The notes below the pieces were generated by a model, which saw nothing but the letters and a program-made list of their open reading frames with translations, was not told the DNA's origin and made no database searches. Below, one piece after another: positions 39,099 to 45,999 of a stretch of DNA of 64,000 bases; the first letter of the stretch is position 1; every line of letters begins with the position of its first letter. The stretch is taken from positions 2,480,001 through 2,544,000 of the forward strand of contig NZ_JAXCHP010000001.1 of the NCBI RefSeq assembly GCF_035984545.1. Direction: 5' to 3'. A program made the position numbers and the translations under genes. The DNA is from Cryobacterium sp. GrIS_2_6 (GTDB taxonomy: Bacteria > Actinomycetota > Actinomycetes > Actinomycetales > Microbacteriaceae).

Positions 39099-39361
39099 GT
39101 ACCCAGACAGAGTTCGATAAAGAGCTAGAGACAATTCTCAATAACTTCAGATGGAAGATCCAGACAGAAAGCTATAACACATCAACTAATACCATCGAAG
39201 CTGAGGCTAAAGAAGCTATCAAACAAGTTGTTGATAAGTATATTATTGGTAAAGACGTAGCGGTACTTGATGAAATAGCAACGGGTCAGTCTCAGACAGG
39301 TGTGTTACTTCACAATTCGATCAAGAGAGAGCAACGTCTAACTCTCTGGGAGAACAAATAA
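39095..39361 (+). CDS. Small hypothetical protein
   Basis: An 88-residue helical protein (MSTQTEFDKELETILNNFRW, IEAEAKEAIKQVVDKYI, then SIKREQRLTLWENK). AAGGAGG stands just before the ATG and the start overlaps the ArdC-like stop by 4 bp. It is possibly related in its N-terminus to the next gene (MST-T-TD/EFDEL). Unknown function. Confidence 0.65.
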   Translation: MSTQTEFDKELETILNNFRWKIQTESYNTSTNTIEAEAKEAIKQVVDKYIIGKDVAVLDEIATGQSQTGVLLHNSIKREQRLTLWENK

Positions 39362-39362
39362 C

Positions 39363-39791
39363 ATGAGTACCGAGACAGACGAACTATTTGAGCTATGTAA
39401 GGAAGTGTACGAGAAAACTGGATGGGAAGATACACTACAGTTCTATCGTGATGACGAGGTGTTTGCTGAAAATGAGTACGAAGATTACGGTATGGCTTAT
39501 TCGTTTCGTTCTGGTAATGATACTCCTCTCTACACCTCCGACTACCTACTAGAGAAGTTGCCAAAGAAAGTCTTTGGAGTTCACTCGTATGATCTTGAAC
39601 TTAAACCGATCGCTGATGATCTATGGATTGCATTGTACTGTCCGATGGGTGAGCTATTCCAACCTTCAGACCAAGCAAGAAAACCATTTAAGTTATGGTC
39701 TGAAGCTGACACCCCGTTGAAAGCCCTCCTAAAGCTCACACTCGCATTGCATGAAGCTAAGGAACTACCCACTAAGAAGGAGAACAAGTAA
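39363..39791 (+). CDS. Hypothetical protein
   Basis: A 142-residue acidic protein. It contains ELCKEVYEKTGWEDTLQFYR and a C-terminal region with DLWIALYCPMGELFQPSDQA, then ALLKLTLALHEAKELP. Such a pattern is common in phage early proteins with no assigned function. It ends directly on the start of the next gene, with AAGGAG before that start. Confidence 0.65.
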   Translation: MSTETDELFELCKEVYEKTGWEDTLQFYRDDEVFAENEYEDYGMAYSFRSGNDTPLYTSDYLLEKLPKKVFGVHSYDLELKPIADDLWIALYCPMGELFQPSDQARKPFKLWSEADTPLKALLKLTLALHEAKELPTKKENK

Positions 39792-40072
39792 TGTCACAAG
39801 ATAAAGAACTAGATGCAATAGCGAACATTATACGAGACCAATTAGCACCACTACCATACAAAAATATGTTCCCAGAAAAACAGGAACAGGTCAGAGAAAT
39901 CCAGCAACTCATCGCTACTTTAATCAGGGAAGCACGGCTAGATGAGCTAAACGCAGTATTTGTATCATATGACGATGTAGCTTCATCCGAGCTTGCTATT
40001 CCTGTTGATTGGGAATACGGAACTGTTGCTGACCGTATTACTCAGCTTACTAATCAACAGAAAGGATTGTAA
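39791..40072 (+). CDS. Hypothetical protein
   Basis: A 93-residue acidic, helical protein (MSQDKELDAIANIIRDQLAP, then EQVREIQQLIATLIREARLD). It ends TQLTNQQKGL; the same DNA sequence encodes the end of the next protein (KLTNQQKGKQE), so the 3' parts of both genes share a 21-bp duplicate. Unknown function. Confidence 0.65.
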   Translation: MSQDKELDAIANIIRDQLAPLPYKNMFPEKQEQVREIQQLIATLIREARLDELNAVFVSYDDVASSELAIPVDWEYGTVADRITQLTNQQKGL

Positions 40073-40451
40073 TGATTAGCACAAACTACATTGTTATTTG
40101 CCCAAATGATGGTAAACCAGCTCCATGGGTCGAGAATAAAGAAAAATATGGACGTAACTACGGCAAATCATATATGTGTTACTACTGTAAGGAACATGAT
40201 ACTTACGTAGGTTGCCATAATAATACACGGCAACCTCTTGGCAGTATGGCAGACGAACCTCTTAGAAAAGCTCGTATGGCTGTACATGCAAAAATTGACC
40301 CGTTATGGAGAGTACAAGGACACAGTCGCAAAGATGTTTATCGTTTTATATCTAAAGAACTAGGTTATCAATATCACACAGGTGAAAGTGACATTAATAC
40401 TTGTAACATAATACTAAAAATGATGTTTAAGCTTACTAATCAACAGAAAGG
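40045..40451 (+). repeat. 21-bp direct repeat at the ends of two neighbouring genes
   Basis: Identical 21-bp copies at 40045-40065 and 40431-40451, beginning GCTTACTAAT and ending AGAAAGG. Each encodes LTNQQKG and supplies the AGAAAGG ribosome binding site for the next gene. Confidence 0.75.
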
Positions 40452-40464
40452 GAAACAGGAATGA
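40072..40464 (+). CDS. DUF3268-like zinc-finger protein
   Basis: A 130-residue protein with an N-terminal zinc site (CPNDGKPAPWVENKEKYG, then MCYYCKEHDTYVGCHN) followed by PLGSMADEPLRKARMAVHAK and IDPLW, the signature of the DUF3268 family of phage proteins. Function unknown. It overlaps the next gene by 4 bp. Confidence 0.8.
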   Translation: MISTNYIVICPNDGKPAPWVENKEKYGRNYGKSYMCYYCKEHDTYVGCHNNTRQPLGSMADEPLRKARMAVHAKIDPLWRVQGHSRKDVYRFISKELGYQYHTGESDINTCNIILKMMFKLTNQQKGKQE

Positions 40465-40613
40465 GTAGATGGTTCTATAGACAACTTTGGAATTTGAGTG
40501 AGTGGAGTGGAATTGGTCTCCATAAGGTAGGCATTTCTGCGCCTTATGTGTTTGGGAAGGCTTTCGGCCTAGGAGGCAAAGAAGTCGACTCACTTGGTAA
40601 GGAACTCAAATAA
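40461..40613 (+). CDS. 50-residue hypothetical protein
   Basis: Reads MSRWFYRQLWNLSEWSGIGL, then HKVGISAPYVFGKAFGLGGK and a charged end. AAACAGGA precedes the ATG and the start overlaps the previous stop (ATGA); the next gene starts directly after its stop. These couplings support a real gene. Aromatic N-terminus; unknown function. Confidence 0.6.
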   Translation: MSRWFYRQLWNLSEWSGIGLHKVGISAPYVFGKAFGLGGKEVDSLGKELK

Positions 40614-40925
40614 GTGACCCCTCAAGCTGACCCCGTACAAGACATCATCGATTGGACGAAAATCTACGGTCGCAGATTGGTCTTGACCTTAATGGCTGAA
40701 GACTCCACAATAAGCGCCGGAGATCCATCTATGGTGATTACCAAAGGAGAGCCGAACGAGATAGTGACGACAATCGTCCCCTTCATCGCTCGACTCGATT
40801 CAGAGCCAGACCCGCGCAGAGTGGCACAGCTGAATCGTCGTTCTAGAGAACGCAAGCTGCAAAAACAGATAGCCGGTACCGTTCAATTTTGTGCAACCTT
40901 GTTCGCCTCTAGCAATTACAAGTAG
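40614..40925 (+). CDS. Hypothetical protein at the end of the early operon
   Basis: A 103-residue protein starting at GTG right after the preceding stop (DPVQDIIDWTKIYGRRLVLT, EPNEIVTTIVPFIARLDSEP, then a basic RRVAQLNRRSRERKLQKQ). The start has AAGGAAC 9 nt upstream. No family was recognised. Confidence 0.6.
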   Translation: MTPQADPVQDIIDWTKIYGRRLVLTLMAEDSTISAGDPSMVITKGEPNEIVTTIVPFIARLDSEPDPRRVAQLNRRSRERKLQKQIAGTVQFCATLFASSNYK

Positions 40926-41254
40926 CACGTACTCGGTGAGCGTCAACCATCGTGGCAGACGTATGAAGTGCGCAACGTAACTAAGCACTGCCGAGTCGTA
41001 CCTTTACAAGATGATTTATTGAACAAGCATCGTGAGAATGCGGGTAGCACGAACCCTAGGTGAATTAGAAAGCCGATGAGTGTGTAACCGGAGACGAACA
41101 CAAGGGCAGCTTCCACTGTCCTATATAGCTCCTAAATGCTGGGATGAATCCCAAAGTCACGGTGCTTGTTCAGTAAGTCAGTCAGGTCAGATCGCCGCCC
41201 TTGTTGAGAGGCGGGGATCTGATCGCAATTTATAACTAAACAGGGGAATCATTC
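40926..41254 (+). other. Noncoding stretch with a terminal hairpin
   Basis: About 330 bp without a supported gene. A short hairpin (GGGAT-GA-ATCCC, about 41138-41151) and the strong hairpin at 41188-41221 are the only structures noticed. The 3' end carries the AACTAAACAGG leader motif of the next gene (41235-41245). No tRNA was recognised. Confidence 0.5.
41188..41221 (+). terminator. Terminator-like hairpin after the early operon
   Basis: CAGATCGCCGCC (41188-41199) and GGCGGGGATCTG (41210-41221) form a 12-bp stem with one G-T pair; loop 10 nt. Only a weak T-run follows. Confidence 0.6.
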
Positions 41255-41470
41255 ATGAGCACTGCAACATCATCGTTTAGCATCACTAGCGACATAGGTC
41301 TAATATTAGTAATCGTCTTTATAGTACTAAAGCTCGTAGGAGTCATCACATGGTCGTGGTGGTGGGTACTTTCACCAATTTGGATTGGTCTACTAATATC
41401 AGGTCTTGTACTAGGAGTAGTCTTCACTACTTTTTTGATCATCTTGCTGATTAGGCGTAAGAAATCGTGA
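41255..41470 (+). CDS. Small two-helix membrane protein
   Basis: A 71-residue protein with two hydrophobic helices (IGLILVIVFIVLKLVGVITW and LLISGLVLGVVFTTFLIILL) around the motif SWWWVLSPIWIG, and a basic end (RRKKS). This motif is found in widespread small phage membrane proteins (transmembrane Fragile-X-F-like). Start preceded by AACTAAACAGGGGAA. Overlaps the nuclease gene by 4 bp. Confidence 0.75.
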   Translation: MSTATSSFSITSDIGLILVIVFIVLKLVGVITWSWWWVLSPIWIGLLISGLVLGVVFTTFLIILLIRRKKS

Positions 41471-42003
41471 GCCTGTCGTCTGAGCGAGGCGTCAGCCTGG
41501 AAAACGATATAGCCACGTTGCTCCGCAAGAAGCTAGGCGCACGAGTAGCACGGGACAAGCGCAGCGGGGCAGGTAGTCACCAGAAAATGGACCTGACCGA
41601 TTTCTTCAGGGATACCCCCCTCGACATCGAAGCTAAGAACCATAAGACGATCAAGCTCCGTGAGTTCTGGAAGCAGACGGTACAGGGCGCGAGTCTAGGT
41701 CGCATCCCAACACTCGTCGTTCGTTTGGAAGATGACAACGGCGGCATACTGGATGACCTGGCCGTACTTAGGTTCTCTGACCTGGTGGACTTCATCGCTG
41801 AGATTCAAGACGGTACAAAGACCATTACTGATCTGCGGAAGCCAATCGAGGTAGCCGGCCTAGATGAAGTAGTCGCTTCTACTGTGCAGAAGGGCGCCAA
41901 GGCCTGCCGTAACGGTCACCTCCTCAGTCCTAGCAGAACTCAGTGTTTCGCTAAGGGGTGCCCTTACAGCGCTGGGTACAAGGCGAAGAAGATCAAGAAG
42001 TAG
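41467..42003 (+). CDS. PD-(D/E)XK nuclease, Holliday-junction-resolvase-like
   Basis: A 178-residue protein starting at GTG. Catalytic pattern: Glu12 (SLENDIATLL), basic-Ser-Gly loop (RDKRSGAGSHQKMD) with Asp42, and Glu55-x-Lys57 in PLDIEAKNHK, followed by a Trp/Gln helix (FWKQTVQGAS). This resembles Hjc-like resolvases and related phage nucleases. A C-terminal zinc site is likely (CRNGHLLSPSRTQCFAKGCP). It could cut branched DNA before packaging or work with the ERF protein. Confidence 0.8.
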   Translation: MSLSSERGVSLENDIATLLRKKLGARVARDKRSGAGSHQKMDLTDFFRDTPLDIEAKNHKTIKLREFWKQTVQGASLGRIPTLVVRLEDDNGGILDDLAVLRFSDLVDFIAEIQDGTKTITDLRKPIEVAGLDEVVASTVQKGAKACRNGHLLSPSRTQCFAKGCPYSAGYKAKKIKK

Positions 42004-42010
42004 CAGTTCT

Positions 42011-42034
42011 AATTCCCTCGAATTCGAGGGAATT
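42011..42034. promoter_or_regulatory. Perfect 24-bp palindrome
   Basis: The left half AATTCCCTCGAA is followed by its exact reverse complement. It lies 7 bp after the nuclease stop and 65 bp before the preferred start of the next gene. No T-run follows, so an operator is more likely than a terminator. The centre CGAATTCG is also the centre of the palindrome at 31701-31714. Confidence 0.65.
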
Positions 42035-42099
42035 GATCGTGATTTGAATCCTGTCGCTAAATGGCGATAGGTACAACCCACGATAAGGATGTGGAGCAC

Positions 42100-42585
42100 A
42101 TGGTTACTGGCATCGTGATCCCAGCTGATGAAGATCAGCCGATCTTTCAAAGAGAGTTCCGAGGCCTCAGTGAGTACCAGGAGGTAGTCGGCGGCTACAT
42201 AGAAGCTATCGACCTTGGATCTCTGGGCGCTTCGTTCTTCGCCCACGACGAGAGCAAGCTAGTCGGTGCGCCAATGAACCGACGCGCGACACTCGCCTGG
42301 TGGCTTGCCTGCCCCTATATGAGGCACCGAGACACTATCGGCGGTGACGTAGTGCTCATCGGGCTACCTGATGCCGAAGGAGACACCAAGAGCGTCCCTG
42401 ACGAGCTGATCACCCTGCTGTTCAATACGAAGTCCTACAAGGCTGAGTACCAGACGGCAGACAACGACGACGCGTTCAACAGCAACTCCATGGTCTACGA
42501 GGACTACTGGGAAGCAGTCAACGCAGCACTCGTGAAGTTCGATCGCTGGGCAGCTGTGATCCGTGCCCGTGTAGTTCCTGCCTGA
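42100..42585 (+). CDS. DUF3846-like phage protein
   Basis: 161 residues when read from the ATG at 42100, which has GGAG/AAGGA upstream; the ATG at 42061 lacks a ribosome binding site. The pattern (MVTGIVIPADEDQPIFQREF, RGLSEYQEVVGGYIEAIDLG, then VGAPMNRRATLAW and IGGDVVLIGLPDAEGDTKSV) fits DUF3846 proteins of actinobacterial phages. Function unknown. A strong terminator follows. Confidence 0.75.
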   Translation: MVTGIVIPADEDQPIFQREFRGLSEYQEVVGGYIEAIDLGSLGASFFAHDESKLVGAPMNRRATLAWWLACPYMRHRDTIGGDVVLIGLPDAEGDTKSVPDELITLLFNTKSYKAEYQTADNDDAFNSNSMVYEDYWEAVNAALVKFDRWAAVIRARVVPA

Positions 42586-42593
42586 AAGTGGAA

Positions 42594-42623
42594 GACCCGT
42601 TACCGAAATGGTGACGGGTTTTT
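42594..42623 (+). terminator. Rho-independent terminator
   Basis: ACCCGTTACC / GGTGACGGGT (10 bp, one G-T pair), a short GAAAT loop and TTTTT. Ends the DUF3846-like gene transcript. Confidence 0.85.
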
Positions 42624-42647
42624 CCCATTTGACGAGAGAATGAGCAC

Positions 42648-43016
42648 ATGACTGAAAATAAGCCAGAACTGTACGAATTGTCTGCTCTAATGCAGCGACA
42701 AGCTGAAGTAATTGAGGAGATTGCTGATAAGGCAAAGCAATTGCCCAGTCTAGAAACTGGTCAAGTAGTCGGACCACAGGATTTCAAAGATTTAGTGCAT
42801 AACGTCGACTTTCACCTGTTCAGTATTTACGGGATGATCAGAGATCTGAGTTGGGCTCAGAAAGTCATGTTGAGCGAGCTTTCTCCTGATTCCCCGGCGA
42901 TGAATATAAATGCGGGAGTAGACGAGATGCTAGATATTGTCGAAGGTCACCTCGATCTTGGTCTTGTTGATGATCCTAAAAAATTAGCCAGCAATGAAGA
43001 TCTAGCGTCCGAATAA
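42648..43016 (+). CDS. Hypothetical protein
   Basis: A 122-residue acidic, helical protein (MTENKPELYELSALMQRQAE, VIEEIADKAKQLPS, then DFKDLVHNVDFHLFSIYGMI and MLDIVEGHLDLGLVDDPKKL). AGAGAA lies upstream of the ATG. It is the last rightward gene of the right arm. No family was recognised. Confidence 0.65.
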   Translation: MTENKPELYELSALMQRQAEVIEEIADKAKQLPSLETGQVVGPQDFKDLVHNVDFHLFSIYGMIRDLSWAQKVMLSELSPDSPAMNINAGVDEMLDIVEGHLDLGLVDDPKKLASNEDLASE

Positions 43017-43023
43017 AAGGGAA

Positions 43024-43064
43024 GCCCCTACCTAGCGAGAAGACTTCTCAAGCTAAGTAGGGGC
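43024..43064. terminator. Strong hairpin between convergent genes
   Basis: GCCCCTACCTAGC (43024-43036) pairs with GCTAAGTAGGGGC (43052-43064) with one mismatch, and the loop contains a second hairpin (GAGAA-GAC-TTCTC). On the minus strand the stem is followed by TTCCCTTTTATT, so it probably ends the leftward gene at 43135. Confidence 0.75.
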
Positions 43065-43134
43065 AGTAGATGTAGTCACCTCATCCTTCTTTTCCGGCTC
43101 ATTTTGAACTGAGATGTTGAAGAGGGTTGAGGGG

Positions 43135-43440
43135 TTATGCCTTGGGGCTGACGCCGATTCGACGCCCACGAGTCCCTTGCGCGCCGACGATGATCTCGTC
43201 AGGAACGACCTTGCGAAACTCAGCGAGCGTTGTCACGATCTGACGCGAGTCACCGTTGTTCTTGACTTCGAGGATGACGAGATCAGCGGCTTCTTTCAAA
43301 GCTGCGATCTCCCCGGGGAGAACATCGAGCTGCTTGGCTTCGTCAACGGCCTTGTGGTTCCGAACGACCAGCTGCACGAAGTCGTCTTCCGGCGCTTCGG
43401 CACCAGTGATGTCGGACACCATCTTTGAAACTCTTGCCAT
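43135..43440 (-). CDS. Hypothetical protein next to the integrase
   Basis: 101 residues from the ATG at 43440 (MARVSKMVSDITGAEAPEDD); GGAAGTG precedes this start. Helical N-terminal part (FVQLVVRNHKAVDEAKQLDV, EIAALKEAADLVILEV) and a basic end (QGTRGRRIGVSP). Codon use is higher in GC than in other prophage genes. It is read leftward alone beside the integrase, a place where lysogeny regulators are common, but no HTH is evident. Function unknown. Confidence 0.6.
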   Translation of the reverse strand: MARVSKMVSDITGAEAPEDDFVQLVVRNHKAVDEAKQLDVLPGEIAALKEAADLVILEVKNNGDSRQIVTTLAEFRKVVPDEIIVGAQGTRGRRIGVSPKA

Positions 43441-43577
43441 TGGTATCACTTCCAATCAATCTACGAGCGATAGCGGGGTGCTATCACTTGACCCCATTTA
43501 CACATATCGGCATGAGTCCGTAAATTGTAGAAAGTACAACATAGCTTTCAACAGGGGCGAGTATAATTAGGGTATAA

Positions 43578-43706
43578 ATGAAACCTAGTGAACTTGTTAC
43601 TTACCTAGAAGGCTCGACTACTGCAAGCGCAGTACCTTTGAAGGTAGATAACAAAGAAGCCCTTGAGCAGGCTTTATTACAGGTTATATCTTCCACTTTA
43701 TTGTGA
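43578..43706 (+). CDS. Possible 42-residue protein opposite the integrase end
   Basis: ATG at 43578 opens MKPSELVTYLEGSTTASAVP, then LKVDNKEALEQALLQVISST. A TATAAT (43562-43567) stands 10 bp upstream, so a leaderless or nearly leaderless mRNA is conceivable, but no good -35 was found. The 3' end overlaps that of the integrase gene by 23 bp. Coding status uncertain. Confidence 0.35.
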   Translation: MKPSELVTYLEGSTTASAVPLKVDNKEALEQALLQVISSTLL

Positions 43707-45105
43707 TGCGTGATGGTGCAAAACGACGACGACTACCGTCATCAAGCGTGTAATAAGGCTTCTCATCAGATGAATCGACATCAATCTTCTCAATGAACAT
43801 GTCAGTTAGTTCACGACGCCATCCATCAGGGTTACTATTCCAGGCATCTCGAATAGTTTCACCTGGCTTGAGAGAGACTCGTGTCTGCGTCTTATACAGA
43901 GAATCAATGTCACGCTGAAGTACTGTGATCTTCTGGTTAAGTCGGTCTTGTGCATATGCAAATTGACGCTTGTCGATCTTGCCATCAACGAAAGAGTCGA
44001 ACATCACATCAATACGTGCTTTCAACCGTCGCTGTTCTTCTAGCATCCTTAGGAGGATAGGTCCCTCTGACTTTTGAGCTTGCAGTACTTCACCCATCAA
44101 CTCACTGTCCAACCGAAATATGACAGACTCACGGATGAAGTGGTCAAGTGGGTCAGCACCAATACACATTCCATTGCATCCTCGGCACTGATACGTACGT
44201 CTGAGCGGTCTTGAACTAGCGTCACGCTTTGTCATACCAAATAGATCTCCCCCACACTTCTTGCACTTCAACAGGCGAGTCAGTAGGTATCGGCTATTAT
44301 TCGGCCTTCCACGTATATTCTCATGTCGACGCTGGATGATTGCCTGCATGATAAGCCAGTCATCATCTTCAAAGACGTGCTCCCACTTACCTTTGTACTT
44401 GACGCCTTCAAGAACCCTGAACCCAGCATGTCGAGGATTAGTAAGGTGTTTGCGAATCGTACTTGGTTCCCAAGGTTTTCCAGCACGTGTCGGTAGACCT
44501 AGCTCAGTCAGTCGCTTTGCGATCTCGTAGTAACTAAAACCACTCTTCAGATAGGAACCCATGAGCTTCAGAACATGTGCTTCCTGCGGATCAAGGATCA
44601 TAGGGTTATCGCTGTACCCATAGGGTCGAATAGGTGATCCGTGGGGCTTACCTTCCTGCGCGTTCTCAAGAAGCTTCCTCTTAATCCGACGACTAGTATC
44701 GCGGGAACTCTTGTTTGCGAAAGCCACCATGATACGAGCCATAGTGATTCCCTCACCAGCAAGATCTATATCCCCCTGAACTGTTGCAAATGTCAGTTCA
44801 GCGTGATCCTCGTAGATAGCAATTAGGCGTTCGAGATCACTTGGTTGTCGAGCAATGCGATCTAGGTCATACGCGACTATGCCATCGATGATGCCTGCCT
44901 TAAGATCGAGGATCATCTGCTCGAACTGAGGCCGCACAATGTGCTTCTTGAAGGCGCTGAAGTTGTTGTCTGTATAGTCGCGAATAATTGACCATCCACG
45001 TATCTCTGCGAGCTTGTGCGTGTCCTCAAGCTGCCTGGCGACACCCAATCCATCGCCCTCTCCGTCGAAACTAATCCGCTGGTATGCTCCAATTTTGCTG
45101 CTCAT
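43684..45105 (-). CDS. int: Large serine integrase
   Basis: 473 residues from the ATG at 45105, with GGAGAG about 9 nt upstream. N-terminal catalytic domain with Ser12 (GAYQRISFDGEGDG) and VAYDLDRIARQ, then the recombinase domain (PHGSPIRPYGY, STIRKHLTNPRHAGFRVLEG), a zinc ribbon (CKKCGGDLFG, then CRGCNGMC) and a coiled coil (LLRMLEEQRRLKARIDVMFD). It catalyses integration at the CpaE-like gene. The start is 75 bp from the attachment core, as in many serine-integrase phages. A longer reading from 45162 would run close to the attachment core. Confidence 0.95.
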   Translation of the reverse strand: MSSKIGAYQRISFDGEGDGLGVARQLEDTHKLAEIRGWSIIRDYTDNNFSAFKKHIVRPQFEQMILDLKAGIIDGIVAYDLDRIARQPSDLERLIAIYEDHAELTFATVQGDIDLAGEGITMARIMVAFANKSSRDTSRRIKRKLLENAQEGKPHGSPIRPYGYSDNPMILDPQEAHVLKLMGSYLKSGFSYYEIAKRLTELGLPTRAGKPWEPSTIRKHLTNPRHAGFRVLEGVKYKGKWEHVFEDDDWLIMQAIIQRRHENIRGRPNNSRYLLTRLLKCKKCGGDLFGMTKRDASSRPLRRTYQCRGCNGMCIGADPLDHFIRESVIFRLDSELMGEVLQAQKSEGPILLRMLEEQRRLKARIDVMFDSFVDGKIDKRQFAYAQDRLNQKITVLQRDIDSLYKTQTRVSLKPGETIRDAWNSNPDGWRRELTDMFIEKIDVDSSDEKPYYTLDDGSRRRFAPSRITIKWKI

Positions 45106-45997
45106 CAGGTATTTCTCTCCGCTTATGGGCCTCACTATGAGGCAACCAGTCCGATACGTCAATACCGGTGCCTACTGCGCCGAACAGGTCGCTCGAGATC
45201 TCCTCGTCGCTTTCGAGGCTGAACCCGGTGTCGAGAACGACGTAGTCGACCCAGTTCCGCAGCACCTCGATGGTCTTCGAGACGCGCTCGCCCGACAGCT
45301 CCGGCCAGCGCGAGGGCCGCCCGATGCCCGTGAGCACCCAGAACGCGCCGCGCGGAGAGGTGTAGCGCTGCGCGATGCGTTCGAGTTCCGGGCGGGTGAG
45401 GCTGTCGGTCCCGGCGAGGCGGCAGGCCGCGGCGAAACCGGGTGATTCGTCGAGCATCCCGAGGGCCGGCGCGATCCCACCTCCGTAGCTGTCGACGTCG
45501 ACGAGCGCCACGGTGTGACCCACCGCCGCGACCTCGGCGGCGATGTTGATCGCGAGCGTCGTGCGGCCCGGCGCGCCGGAGGGCCCCCAGACCGCGATCA
45601 CAGTGCCGCGAGCGGACAGTGTGCGCGTGGCTTCCCGCTCGGCGACCCGCAACGGGATCACCACGCCGGCCTCGATCACCGCCTCGATGCCCGCCCAATC
45701 CGCCGTTGCGTCGATCACGTCGAGGAGGCCGAGTCCCGCCGCGTTCCTGCGATCCTGGTCGGTCGCGGCGAGGGCGATCACGCGCACGCCGTGCTCGTCG
45801 CACGCCCGGATCACGGCGGCACTCAGCGTCCCCCGTCCCGCGCTCAGGAGTGCGACGTCGGCCTCGGTGCGGTCCAGGACCGCGAGCAGTTCCGCTGCCC
45901 CCGAAAGCCGGGCGAGGACGGCGTGCCCGTACTGCACGATGTCTGCGAGGAGGCGGTCCTCCGTCGAACGGTCGAGCGCGAGCAGCAGCCGGGCCAC
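45071..45997 (-). pseudogene. 5' part of the CpaE/TadZ-like ATPase gene split by the prophage
   Basis: From the GTG at 45997 the frame encodes a receiver-like N-terminal region and a MinD/ParA-type domain with a deviant P-loop (VWGPSGAPGRTTLAINIAAE) and LVDVDSYGGG. After SSDLF the host sequence ends at the 11-bp core and the frame runs on for about 36 codons in phage DNA to a stop at 45071, overlapping the integrase start. The missing C-terminal part is at 5820-6259. Such proteins are linked to Flp/Tad pilus assembly; the SAF-domain gene upstream fits. Confidence 0.85.
45181..45191. repeat. attR: attR core (right prophage junction)
   Basis: Second copy of CGAACAGGTCG. To the right is the 5' part of the interrupted ATPase gene; to the left is phage DNA with the integrase. 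Confidence 0.85.
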
Positions 45998-45999
45998 GA

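Larger units (their letters stand above)
6260..45191. mobile_element. Complete siphovirus-like prophage, about 38.9 kb
   Basis: The borders are the two copies of CGAACAGGTCG that interrupt a CpaE-like gene. Excision would remove 38,921 bp and repair that gene. The content is a full tailed-phage set: small and large terminase, portal, minor capsid protein, scaffold, coat, neck proteins, tail tube, frameshifted tail chaperone, tape measure, baseplate, fibre, holin, endolysin, recombination genes and a large serine integrase. GC content is clearly below that of the flanks. No interrupted structural gene was noticed, so it may be inducible. No repressor or excisionase was recognised. Confidence 0.93.

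Noticed and set aside
44280..44486. Rightward and leftward frames inside the integrase gene
   Set aside because: They are out-of-frame shadows without ribosome binding sites.
6260..45191. CRISPR array or known defence island
   Set aside because: No regularly spaced repeats and no restriction, Abi or toxin-antitoxin genes were recognised; short repeats found are isolated pairs.
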